From NCBI RefSeq assembly GCF_900102345.1, contig NZ_FNKB01000001.1, forward strand, positions 1,364,001 through 1,428,000: a stretch of 64,000 nucleotides of DNA, read 5' to 3'. Origin of the DNA: Leucobacter chromiiresistens (GTDB lineage Bacteria > Actinomycetota > Actinomycetes > Actinomycetales > Microbacteriaceae). Shown here in pieces: positions 24,336-31,213 of this stretch. A program made the position numbers and the translations under genes. The notes beneath the pieces were generated by a model that did not search any database, was not told the origin of the DNA, and saw only the letters and a list, made by a program, of their open reading frames with translations. Each line of letters starts with the position of its first letter. Positions within the stretch are counted from its first letter, which is position 1.

Positions 24336-25376
24336 GCTGACGAGCTGCGACAGCTGCACCCAGACGAGCAGCCGGTGCGCGGGCCGCAGCAGCACGCCGA
24401 GCAGCGGCCCCAGCACGCCCCCCCGCCGCACACCGTCGGCGGGGCGCTCCCATGCGAAGTCGATGCGCAGGCGGGTTCCGTCGGCCTCCGGGGCGAGGCG
24501 GATGTCGAACGCGCGGGTGTTCGCCTGCCGCGCGTCGGGGAAGGCGAGCCGCCATGTGATGCGCCGCTCGGGGTCGTGCAGCAGCAGTTCGATGCGCAGC
24601 CTGCGGAACGCCTCGCCCACCCTGAGCTCGGAGCCGTCGGGGCGCGTCGTGGTCGCGCGCGCGCTCCAGATCGTGCCGCGCTCGTCGGATGCGCCGGGTT
24701 CGGCGCTCCCACCCGCTGCGGGCTCGGGGTGCGCGGAAACGCTCGCGACCGACGGCTGCCACTCGGGCATGCGCGCAGGGTCGGAGAGGAGCGCCCACAC
24801 CTCGGCGAGGGGAGCGGGCACGAACGCCTCGGTGGTGCCGGCGAGCGGGCCGGTACCCCGGCGGGCGGCGCCGCCGGTGGGGGGAGCCGGCGCGGCGGCA
24901 CGCGCGGCCGGGTCGTCGAGTGCGGCGAGGTCGCCCTCGATCGCCGCTCGGCTCGCCCCGACCTCGGTCAGCACCGCTTCGATGAATCCACTGGGCTCGG
25001 CGAGCAGCTCGCGGAGCACCGCGACGGCGTCGCCCGACCTGCCCCGCCGGTTCGCGCTCGAGAAGATGCGCTGCGCCCGATCGCTCCACGCGTACCCGTC
25101 GGTCTCGTGGAAGACGATGCGGCCCGCCTCGGGCCCCTGCGCGCTGACGCCGATGACGGCGAGGTGCGCGGCGTGCTGCGCGGCGATCCCGGCTCGCGTC
25201 GCATCGAGGGTGAGGCCGTGGCTGCGCAGCACGCTCCCCGCGCGGTCGCGGTCGATGACGAGCGCGAGGAGCAGGTGCTCGATGTCGGCGGTGCGGAGGC
25301 CGACGCGCGACGCCTCCTCCATCGCCGCGAGCGAGAGGCGGTGCGAGGCGTCGGCCGATCGGGTGAACTTGCTCAT
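24312..25376 (-). CDS. Clp N-terminal repeat domain fused to SRPBCC (polyketide cyclase-like) domain
   Basis: 354 residues. Residues ~5-150 are two Clp-N motifs (SHRLSLAAMEEASRVGLRTADIEHLLLAL and a second set near RGRSGDAVAVLRELL), the part by which ClpA/ClpC bind adaptors and substrates. A Pro/Ala linker leads to an SRPBCC barrel (~185-330; FVPAPLAEVWALLSDPARMPEWQPS), then an amphipathic C-terminal segment that may touch the membrane. No AAA+ module is present. It overlaps the HTH gene start by 4 bp, and such HTH-ClpN pairs are known in actinobacteria. Likely a ligand-binding partner or cofactor of the regulator. Confidence 0.82.
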   Translation of the reverse strand: MSKFTRSADASHRLSLAAMEEASRVGLRTADIEHLLLALVIDRDRAGSVLRSHGLTLDATRAGIAAQHAAHLAVIGVSAQGPEAGRIVFHETDGYAWSDRAQRIFSSANRRGRSGDAVAVLRELLAEPSGFIEAVLTEVGASRAAIEGDLAALDDPAARAAAPAPPTGGAARRGTGPLAGTTEAFVPAPLAEVWALLSDPARMPEWQPSVASVSAHPEPAAGGSAEPGASDERGTIWSARATTTRPDGSELRVGEAFRRLRIELLLHDPERRITWRLAFPDARQANTRAFDIRLAPEADGTRLRIDFAWERPADGVRRGGVLGPLLGVLLRPAHRLLVWVQLSQLVSSISRVFR

Positions 25377-25618
25377 GCCTGCCTCCGGGGAATCGCGATC
25401 GCGGGGTCGACGCGCTTGGCGTACTTCTTGTGCACGGCCTGGCGGGTGACGCCGAGCGCGTCGGCGATCTGCTGCCAGCTCATTCCCGCGCGCAGCCCCG
25501 CCTCGACCTGGCGCAGTTCGAGGGTGTCGGCGAGCACGCGGAGCGAGGCCACGGCTCGCAGCCCGGCCCGCGGGTCGCTGAGGTCGGCGGCGCGCGCCGC
25601 GAGTTGCATCGAATCCAT
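25373..25618 (-). CDS. small helix-turn-helix protein paired with ClpN-SRPBCC protein
   Basis: 81 residues. Residues ~43-65 (GMSWQQIADALGVTRQAVHKKY) form a clear HTH of the sigma-region-4/MerR-like small-regulator type; the N-terminal part is a helical bundle. It is probably a DNA-binding repressor or activator of its own operon. The ATG has no Shine-Dalgarno sequence; TAGGTT stands 6 nt upstream and TTGACA 18 nt before that, so the mRNA is leaderless. Two palindromic CAACC-type sites overlap that promoter. Confidence 0.85.
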   Translation of the reverse strand: MDSMQLAARAADLSDPRAGLRAVASLRVLADTLELRQVEAGLRAGMSWQQIADALGVTRQAVHKKYAKRVDPAIAIPRRQA

Positions 25619-25620
25619 GC

Positions 25621-25664
25621 TGTCAACCTACGTTGCGCGGATCGCGGCTGTCAACCCTGGTTGC
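25621..25664 (-). promoter_or_regulatory. leaderless promoter with two repeated operators for the HTH-ClpN operon
   Basis: On the minus strand: TTGACA (25654-25649), 18 nt, TAGGTT (25630-25625), 6 nt, ATG. TGTCAACCTACGTTGC (25621-25636) and TGTCAACCCTGGTTGC (25649-25664) are near-copies built on CAACC-NN-GGTTG; one covers the -10, the other the -35, the expected geometry for autorepression. Confidence 0.65.
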
Positions 25665-25678
25665 TCACCTGCAGCGGC

Positions 25679-26587
25679 TCATCGCTCGAAGAAGCCGCGC
25701 AGATCGAACCCCGAGACGGCATCGCCCAGCGAACCGAGGCCGCCCTGCGCCGCATCGAGGGTCGAGCTCGCGGCATCGCCCGCGCCCGAGAGGGCCTCCT
25801 CGACGCCCGGCACGGCCTCGCCCACGCCCGCGAACGCGTCACCCGCGGCGAAATCCCCGAGGAGCGCCTCGTGATCCAGCCCGCTCGCGAGGGCGTCGAA
25901 GTCGACGCCCGAAGCCGCAGCCTCGGCGAGCAGCGATCCGCCGATCGCGGTCGCGACTGCGCCGCCGGCGACCACTCCGAGCAGCCCGAGGGCTCCCGCC
26001 CCGGCCACCCCGGCCGCTCCGGCTGTGACGGCGCCGCGACCGCGTGCGCCTCCCGAGCGAGCGAGGAGGCGCCGCAGCGTGCCCGGGCTGCGCATCTCGC
26101 CCCGCGTGGCCGCCCGCGCGAGGTCGGCCGGCTCCGCCGATGCCGGGCGCTCAGCGGCCGGGAGATCGCGCTGCAGGTCCTGCTGCAGCAGCGCGCGCTG
26201 CGCCGGCGTGAGCTTCGCGAAGGCCTCCGCGTGCACCTGCTCGAGCTGCCGCGGATCAGCCGTCTCGAGCAGGTAGGTGTAGCGGGCGACGGCCGCGCGA
26301 TCCTGCGGGGAGGCAGCCGTCGGCGGCGCCGGCGGTGCGGAGGGGCCGCTGCGCGCAGCCTGCCCGGGGCCGCTGCGGGGGGCCTGCGCGGTATCGGCCC
26401 GAGGCGCGGGGGAGTGCGGCGCGCGATCGCGCGACTCGCCGGTGACCGCATCCGCGGCCCGATGCACGAGCGCTCGCCAGTCGGTCGACCCCTGGGCCGA
26501 TCCTCCCCGCTGCGACTCGGCCGCGTCGGAGTCTCGCGAGTCCATCGCCCGCTTGGCCAGGTTGAACAGCTTCTTCATGTTGCTCAT
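25679..26587 (-). CDS. hypothetical protein with Ala/Gly-rich hydrophobic segment
   Basis: 302 residues. N-terminus MSNMKKLFNLAKRAMDSRDS is a basic amphipathic helix; residues ~45-95 are Pro/Ala-rich; ~98-150 is helical (RYTYLLETADPRQLEQVHAEAFAKLTPAQR and following); ~180-215 is a Gly/Ala stretch that may insert in the membrane; the end is acidic and Gly-rich. I do not recognise a family with confidence. AAAGG lies 8 nt before the ATG. Similar multi-segment proteins are seen in Microbacteriaceae, but no role is known. Confidence 0.65.
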   Translation of the reverse strand: MSNMKKLFNLAKRAMDSRDSDAAESQRGGSAQGSTDWRALVHRAADAVTGESRDRAPHSPAPRADTAQAPRSGPGQAARSGPSAPPAPPTAASPQDRAAVARYTYLLETADPRQLEQVHAEAFAKLTPAQRALLQQDLQRDLPAAERPASAEPADLARAATRGEMRSPGTLRRLLARSGGARGRGAVTAGAAGVAGAGALGLLGVVAGGAVATAIGGSLLAEAAASGVDFDALASGLDHEALLGDFAAGDAFAGVGEAVPGVEEALSGAGDAASSTLDAAQGGLGSLGDAVSGFDLRGFFER

Positions 26588-26987
26588 CGGTGGTCCCTTT
26601 CTGAGTGGAGTGCGCGGTGCGCATCACCCGAGGAGGGGCGACCGAGGCGGCCCCGCACGGGGGCGAGGGCGCAGTGCGACGCGGCGACGCGGGATCCGCG
26701 TGCGGCTGAGGCATCTGCGTGCATCGGGGTCTCCAAGGGTGACGTCGGTGATCGACAAGGTCTCCTCCACTGACGCATCAGCTGGTGGGCCGGGATGCAC
26801 TGCGCATCCGTAATGACGAACCCACCACAAGACGGGAGTACTCCCCTTGGTGCCCTCCAAGATACCGACCTGCGACGCGCCATGGCTGGGAAATCGCGGG
26901 TGCTCGCCGAAGCTTCGGCCGGAAGGGGAGGAGACGGGGCGGGGATCGGCTCGCGTCCGCCGCGAGGTGCTGCTGCAGGGGAGGGCT
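26588..26987. other. 400-bp intergenic region with a compound hairpin
   Basis: No convincing gene. It holds the divergent control regions of the flanking genes and a two-part hairpin: GGATGC/GCATCC (26793-26798, 26804-26809) inside TGGTGGG/CCCACCA (26783-26789, 26821-26827). An ATG at 26847 is in frame with the next gene, but the extra 47 residues are Arg/Gly/Pro-rich and look non-coding. Confidence 0.5.
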
Positions 26988-27314
26988 ATGCTCGTGTGCG
27001 TGACCCAGTTCTCCCCGCCGCGGCCTCGCCGAGGACGCGGGTTCGGCATCGCCGCAACAGTCGTCGCGCTCGTCGGGATCCTGCCGAACGGGATCGTGTG
27101 GATCCTCGCCGGGACGGTCGATCCCAACTACGGATGGCTCCTGTTCGTCACGCTCCCGTGGGCCGTGCTCATGGGCGCCATCGCCGGAGTGCTCGGCATC
27201 ATCGGGATCACGCTCGCCCGCTCCGAGCCGGGCGGGTACGGGTGGCCGGTCGTCGGCCTCGTGCTCGGCGCACTGCAGCTCCTCCCCGCGGTCGTGTTCC
27301 TGACGGGCGTCTGA
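26988..27314 (+). CDS. small three-TM membrane protein
   Basis: 108 residues from the ATG at 26988, or 106 from the GTG at 26994, which has the better-spaced GGAGGG. After a Pro/Arg-rich N-terminus come hydrophobic segments at ~22-42 (IAATVVALVGILPNGIVWIL), ~50-74 and ~85-106. It resembles the small DUF4190-like membrane proteins of actinobacteria; no function is known. The neighbouring membrane gene at 27418 may be co-transcribed. Confidence 0.65.
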   Translation: MLVCVTQFSPPRPRRGRGFGIAATVVALVGILPNGIVWILAGTVDPNYGWLLFVTLPWAVLMGAIAGVLGIIGITLARSEPGGYGWPVVGLVLGALQLLPAVVFLTGV

Positions 27315-27342
27315 CCGGCGTCGCCGCATCGCCCCGCGCCGC

Positions 27343-27407
27343 ATCACCGCGCCCCATCACCGCGCCCCATCACCGCGTCCCATCACCGCGCCCCATCACC
27401 GCGCCCC
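27343..27407. repeat. 13-bp tandem repeat (x5) upstream of the 27418 gene
   Basis: Five copies of ATCACCGCGCCCC, one with a single change (GTCCC), ending 10 bp before the start codon and just before its Shine-Dalgarno GGAGAG. Copy number may vary between strains. Confidence 0.95.
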
Positions 27408-27417
27408 GAAGGAGAGA

Positions 27418-28071
27418 ATGCCCGTGCGTCAGAACCCGCCCGCGAACCGCCTCGTCCTCGTGATCGCCGCCGTGCTCGCGGCGTTCTTCGTCTGGGCTGC
27501 GCTGGTGCGCCCCCTCGTCCGCGGGGAGTCGCCCGCTGAGACCCTGCTCCTCTTCGCGTCGGGCGTGGGGGCCGCAGGTCTCATCGTCTGGCTCGTGCTC
27601 GGACGGATCGGGAGGCTGCAGCGCCACCAGCGGCGGGCGCTGCAGGAGCGCGAGCCGCGGGCGCGCGTCTTCGGCTCGTACGCGCTCAACGGCGTTGCGG
27701 CGTTCCTCGCGCGCGCGATCCCGCAGCTCGGGCTCGGCGCCCGGCCTCGCGGGCTGCTGACGTCGAGCCCCACCGGCGTGATCGACCCGTCGGGGTTCCG
27801 CCTGGTTCGCGGCGGAGCGCGGCTCGTCACCGCGTACCGCGTGCCGCGCGACCGGATCGTGGGGGTCGCGACCGGCGGTATTCAGGAGGGGGCGTTCCTC
27901 TACCCGACCCTGGTGGTCGTGGTCTCGCACGGCGCCGAGCGAGCCGCGATCCCGATCCCGGTGACGCGCGACGAGTCGCCGCTCCGTCGTGAGACGCCCG
28001 ACGGCCTCGATCGCCTCGTGTCGGATGCGGCGCGCATCTGGGGCGTTCCCGTGCTCGGCGCGGCCGGCTGA
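27418..28071 (+). CDS. two-TM membrane protein with basic C-terminal domain
   Basis: 217 residues: helices at ~10-30 (LVLVIAAVLAAFFVWAALV) and ~40-62 (LLLFASGVGAAGLIVWLVLG), an Arg-rich hinge (RIGRLQRHQRRALQERE), and a ~130-residue soluble domain resembling PH-like bacterial domains (PSGFRLVRGGARLVTAYRVPRDRIVGV). The last feature suggests a membrane-anchored PH-like protein; this is tentative. GGAGAG precedes the ATG, right after a 13-bp tandem repeat. Confidence 0.65.
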   Translation: MPVRQNPPANRLVLVIAAVLAAFFVWAALVRPLVRGESPAETLLLFASGVGAAGLIVWLVLGRIGRLQRHQRRALQEREPRARVFGSYALNGVAAFLARAIPQLGLGARPRGLLTSSPTGVIDPSGFRLVRGGARLVTAYRVPRDRIVGVATGGIQEGAFLYPTLVVVVSHGAERAAIPIPVTRDESPLRRETPDGLDRLVSDAARIWGVPVLGAAG

Positions 28072-28141
28072 GCCGAGCTCCCGTGCCCGCCGCCGACGCT
28101 CCGCCTCGCCGCCGCGCCGAACGTTCGCCCGCCGGCACGAC

Positions 28142-28186
28142 GAAGGCCCCGTTTCTCCCTGCGAATGCAGGGGCGCGGGGCCCTCG
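28142..28186. terminator. hairpin after tRNA-Ser copy 2
   Basis: Same GAGGGCCCCGCGCCCCTGC left arm (minus strand) as after copy 1, with a diverged right arm (several mismatches). Shared sequence beyond the tRNA shows the duplication included the terminator. Confidence 0.75.
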
Positions 28187-28188
28187 AG

Positions 28189-28279
28189 TGGCGGTGACGG
28201 TGGGATTTGAACCCACGGTAGGGGGTTACCCTACACAACTTTTCGAGAGTTGCACCTTCGGCCGCTCGGACACGTCACC
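28189..28279 (-). tRNA. tRNA-Ser (anticodon CGA), copy 2
   Basis: Identical over all 91 nt, CCA included, to the gene at 22654-22744, in inverted orientation. It starts 11 nt after the LuxR-type gene's stop on the same strand. TAATCT on the minus strand (28292-28287) is 7 nt from the mature 5' end and overlaps that stop codon. Confidence 0.97.
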
Positions 28280-28289
28280 GCTACCGAGA

Positions 28290-30836
28290 TTAGCGCATCT
28301 GATCGACGAGACGCGAATCGAGTCGACGCCGCATGACGGCGGCGCGCTCCCGCTCCTCGCCCGGCACCCGCACCTCGCGCATGAGCGCGGCGAGCTCGCC
28401 CCGGTCGCCGGCGCTCAGCTTCGCGCGCGCATGGGCGATGTGCGACTCGACGGTGCGCACGCTGCAGCGCAGGCGCACCGCGATCTCCTTGTTGCTGAGC
28501 CCCTCGGCGACGAGTCGGGCGGTCGCCGACTCGCGGGGGGTGAGCTGCACGTGGTCGCTCGTCGGGAGCCGGTCGAGGCTGAACCATGGATCCACCCGCC
28601 GCGCGGCGGTCTCGAGCTCCCCGAGCAGCGCCTCGCAGCGATTCACGCTCCCGGCGGCGCGCCGCCGCATGAAGATGCGCTTGGCCTCGCGCAGCGCGTG
28701 CGCGGCCGGGGCCCAGTACCCGGCCGTCGTGAGTGCGTCGGCGCACTGCAGCAGCGCGACGGGGTTCTGATCGTTCGCGGCCTGCACGTGGGCGCGCGCG
28801 AGCGACGCGATGGGGAGGGCGCGCGACGCGTCGATTGGCGTCCCGTGGAGGTGCTCGTAGCGGCGGATCCGCGATCCGATGCGGTCGATCCGCCCGCTGA
28901 AGTAGGCGAGCACCTGCGTCGGGAAGTCGTCGACGATCTCCTCGCCGTTCCCGTCGAGGTCGGCGTGGCCCGTCGCGGTTCGGAGGATCGCGCTGCCGGT
29001 GTCGGAGATGAGCGCGGTCAGTCGCTGCGGCATGAATCGCGGCAGGCGAGCGGCGAACAGCTCCCATTCCCGGAGCGCCCGGGGCATGTCGCCCGACGAG
29101 ATCGCCTGACCGACCGCGCCGAGGTGCCCGAGCCACATCCGATGCCGCGTGGTGGCGGGGAGCGACTCGGTGAGCGAGAAGAGCGCGACGTCGCTCCCAT
29201 CGGTATCGCCGAGATAAAGCGCGAGCATCGCCTCCGTGACGGTCGCCGAGGCGAGCAGGTCGCGCAGCTCGGGCGGGCTCGATACGGCGATGTCGGTGAC
29301 TCGGGCGATGCGCTCGGTGCACGTGGCCGGATCGCCCGGGCGCCGACCGATCTTGATGTTCTCGACGTCGATGAGCTGGCCTGCGAGGAGCGCCACCTCG
29401 GGGAACGGGTGCGTGGCCGCGATGCGCCGGATGTCGTCGAGGTCGGAGCCGATCGGCTCGGTCGTGTTCCACCGGGCGAAGACGAACTCCGCATCGCGCT
29501 CGAGCGGCTCCTGGTCGTCCGCGCCGGCGAACGCGCTCGATCGCGCCCGCTGCGGGATGGGCGACTCGGCCGACAGCTGACTCGCCAGCGCGCTCGCGGC
29601 GATGCGCAGCGCCGGGGTGGGCACATCGTCGCGAGACACGGAGTGCAGGCTGCGGAGCCCCGCCAGCGCCCCGTGCATCACCGTGGCGGCGCGGCTGCGA
29701 TCGAGCGGGTGGAGCGCAGCGCCCGATCCCGCGCCGCGCACGAGCAGATCGCGGCACTCGGCGCCGGCCCCGAAGCCGAGCGCGTCGAGGGACGCCCGCT
29801 CGAACAGGGCGGCTCGCGACCGATCGGGGCGCCGGCGGCCCGCCTCGTCGTCGGCCACCGTCGTGCAGAAGTGAGCCTCCCGTTCGGAGAGCGGTACGCC
29901 GAGCGACTCCTGCAGCATCAGCGTGCGCGCGGCGCGCCGTTCGGCGCTCGCCACCGCGTCGGGCGCCGCCCGCAGGCGCATGCCGCTCGCGAGGAGCTCG
30001 GGGACGCCGTAGAGGGTCGTGTCGCGCGGGGTCGGGATCAGCACGCCGTTCGCCACGAGCGACGCGACCGCTGGGCCGCCGATGAGGTCCTCGTGACCGT
30101 ACAGGGTGCGCGGTTCGAGCTGCGCGAGCGTGATGGCGCCGGCGATCTCGTCGGGCGTCAGCGCGCTCCGGGCCAGCGCATCGGCGTGTTCGAGCGTGGC
30201 GACACCGGACTCGCTGAGGTGCGTGAGCGATAGGCGGGGCCAGGGGGTGGCGATCACCGCCCCCTGCGCGGCGAGGTGGATCAGATCGATGAGCCATGCC
30301 GGGCGACCCCACGACATCGCGTGCAGGGCGGCGAGCACGCCGGCGTCGATGGGCGCGGTGGTCACCTCGACGGCGATCTGCAGCGTCTCGGGCGGGGTGA
30401 GCGGCTCCAGTCGCACGTACCGGGTGGCGGATGCGTCGGGCCCGTCGGGCGCGAGCAGGCGCGCCCACTCGGGCGTGCGGTGCGACTCCTCCGCCGGCTG
30501 CTCGGAGGCCGCGGCGCAGAGGATCCGCCCGCCGGCGCGCGCGCGTTCGACGAGCACGCCGAGCAGCTCGGCCGGGGCCCGCTCCGCGTCGTCGACGAGC
30601 ACGACGCGCGCGCGATCGGCATCGGAGACGAGTGTCGATGCCTCGGGTTCGGCGGCGCTGCAGGCGAGCACCGGCTGCCCGGATTCGCGCAGCGCGCCCG
30701 CCACCGCGCGGATGATGTGCGAGCGGCCGCTCCCGCTCCGGCCCGACAGCACGACGGTGCCGGGCGCTTCCAGCTCCTGCACCACCTGAGCGATCAGATC
30801 GCTCCGCACCCTGCCTCGTTGCACGCGTCGACTCAC
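28290..30836 (-). CDS. large LuxR-type regulator with N-terminal ATPase (LAL/MalT-like)
   Basis: 848 residues. The N-terminal ~300 residues contain a P-loop SGRSGSGRSHI (~32-42) and Walker B-like ARVVLVDDAER (~78-88); the middle is a long helical region of the sort seen in signal-sensing STAND ATPases; residues ~770-835 are a LuxR HTH (LTPRESATARLVAEGLSNKE and ...SVRTVESHIAHARAKL). Such proteins are ATP-dependent activators that respond to an inducer. GTG start at 30836 behind GGGGGGAAGGGC. It is divergent from the giant repeat protein gene and is the obvious candidate to control it. Confidence 0.85.
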   Translation of the reverse strand: MSRRVQRGRVRSDLIAQVVQELEAPGTVVLSGRSGSGRSHIIRAVAGALRESGQPVLACSAAEPEASTLVSDADRARVVLVDDAERAPAELLGVLVERARAGGRILCAAASEQPAEESHRTPEWARLLAPDGPDASATRYVRLEPLTPPETLQIAVEVTTAPIDAGVLAALHAMSWGRPAWLIDLIHLAAQGAVIATPWPRLSLTHLSESGVATLEHADALARSALTPDEIAGAITLAQLEPRTLYGHEDLIGGPAVASLVANGVLIPTPRDTTLYGVPELLASGMRLRAAPDAVASAERRAARTLMLQESLGVPLSEREAHFCTTVADDEAGRRRPDRSRAALFERASLDALGFGAGAECRDLLVRGAGSGAALHPLDRSRAATVMHGALAGLRSLHSVSRDDVPTPALRIAASALASQLSAESPIPQRARSSAFAGADDQEPLERDAEFVFARWNTTEPIGSDLDDIRRIAATHPFPEVALLAGQLIDVENIKIGRRPGDPATCTERIARVTDIAVSSPPELRDLLASATVTEAMLALYLGDTDGSDVALFSLTESLPATTRHRMWLGHLGAVGQAISSGDMPRALREWELFAARLPRFMPQRLTALISDTGSAILRTATGHADLDGNGEEIVDDFPTQVLAYFSGRIDRIGSRIRRYEHLHGTPIDASRALPIASLARAHVQAANDQNPVALLQCADALTTAGYWAPAAHALREAKRIFMRRRAAGSVNRCEALLGELETAARRVDPWFSLDRLPTSDHVQLTPRESATARLVAEGLSNKEIAVRLRCSVRTVESHIAHARAKLSAGDRGELAALMREVRVPGEERERAAVMRRRLDSRLVDQMR

Positions 30837-31213
30837 GCCCTTCCCCCCTTGAAAGACGAACTGCCTCCGTAAGCGCTGAGCATTCGCTCAACACATACGG
30901 CTTCTGGGAACACCATAGCTTGCCGATAGTGCTGTGCTGAGGGGTTGACTTCAGCCGGGCATCGGCTTCGCCTCAGCGGTGCCCGGAGAAACGTACGGAG
31001 CAGGCTGCGCAGCGCATCAGTAATGCGCGCCCGCCACTCAGTAGTTCGGTGCCCATGTCTCGGCGTGAAGCGCCGGCGCGCGCAGCACTACGGCAAGCCG
31101 TAGCTTCAGCCAACGCTCAGAAATAGCCTCGCCGGAGGGGACAGGACTCTGTCCGAACCCCGACGCCGCAGCGACGCGGAGCACACGTCAGCACGAATCA
31201 GAGGGGGCCTTTC
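30837..31213. other. divergent intergenic region between LuxR-type regulator and repeat protein
   Basis: No gene is seen in these 377 bp. It contains a perfect CTACGGC-AA-GCCGTAG inverted repeat at 31088-31103 just upstream of a TAGCCT (31124-31129) that may be the rightward -10, and the leftward Shine-Dalgarno region at 30840-30850. Confidence 0.55.
31088..31103. promoter_or_regulatory. palindrome CTACGGCAAGCCGTAG, candidate activator site
   Basis: Perfect 7-bp arms around AA. Its right edge falls where the -35 of TAGCCT (31124-31129) would be, as for class II activation. LuxR-type HTH proteins bind such dyads. Confidence 0.4.

Noticed and set aside
26847..27314. 155-residue form of the small membrane protein
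   Set aside because: The first 47 residues are Arg/Gly/Pro-rich with no ribosome site; the shorter form begins after GGAGGG.
22654..28279. Genomic island or prophage integrated between the tRNA-Ser genes
   Set aside because: No integrase, recombinase or attachment-site direct repeat was seen; the two tRNAs are inverted rather than direct, and composition matches the rest.
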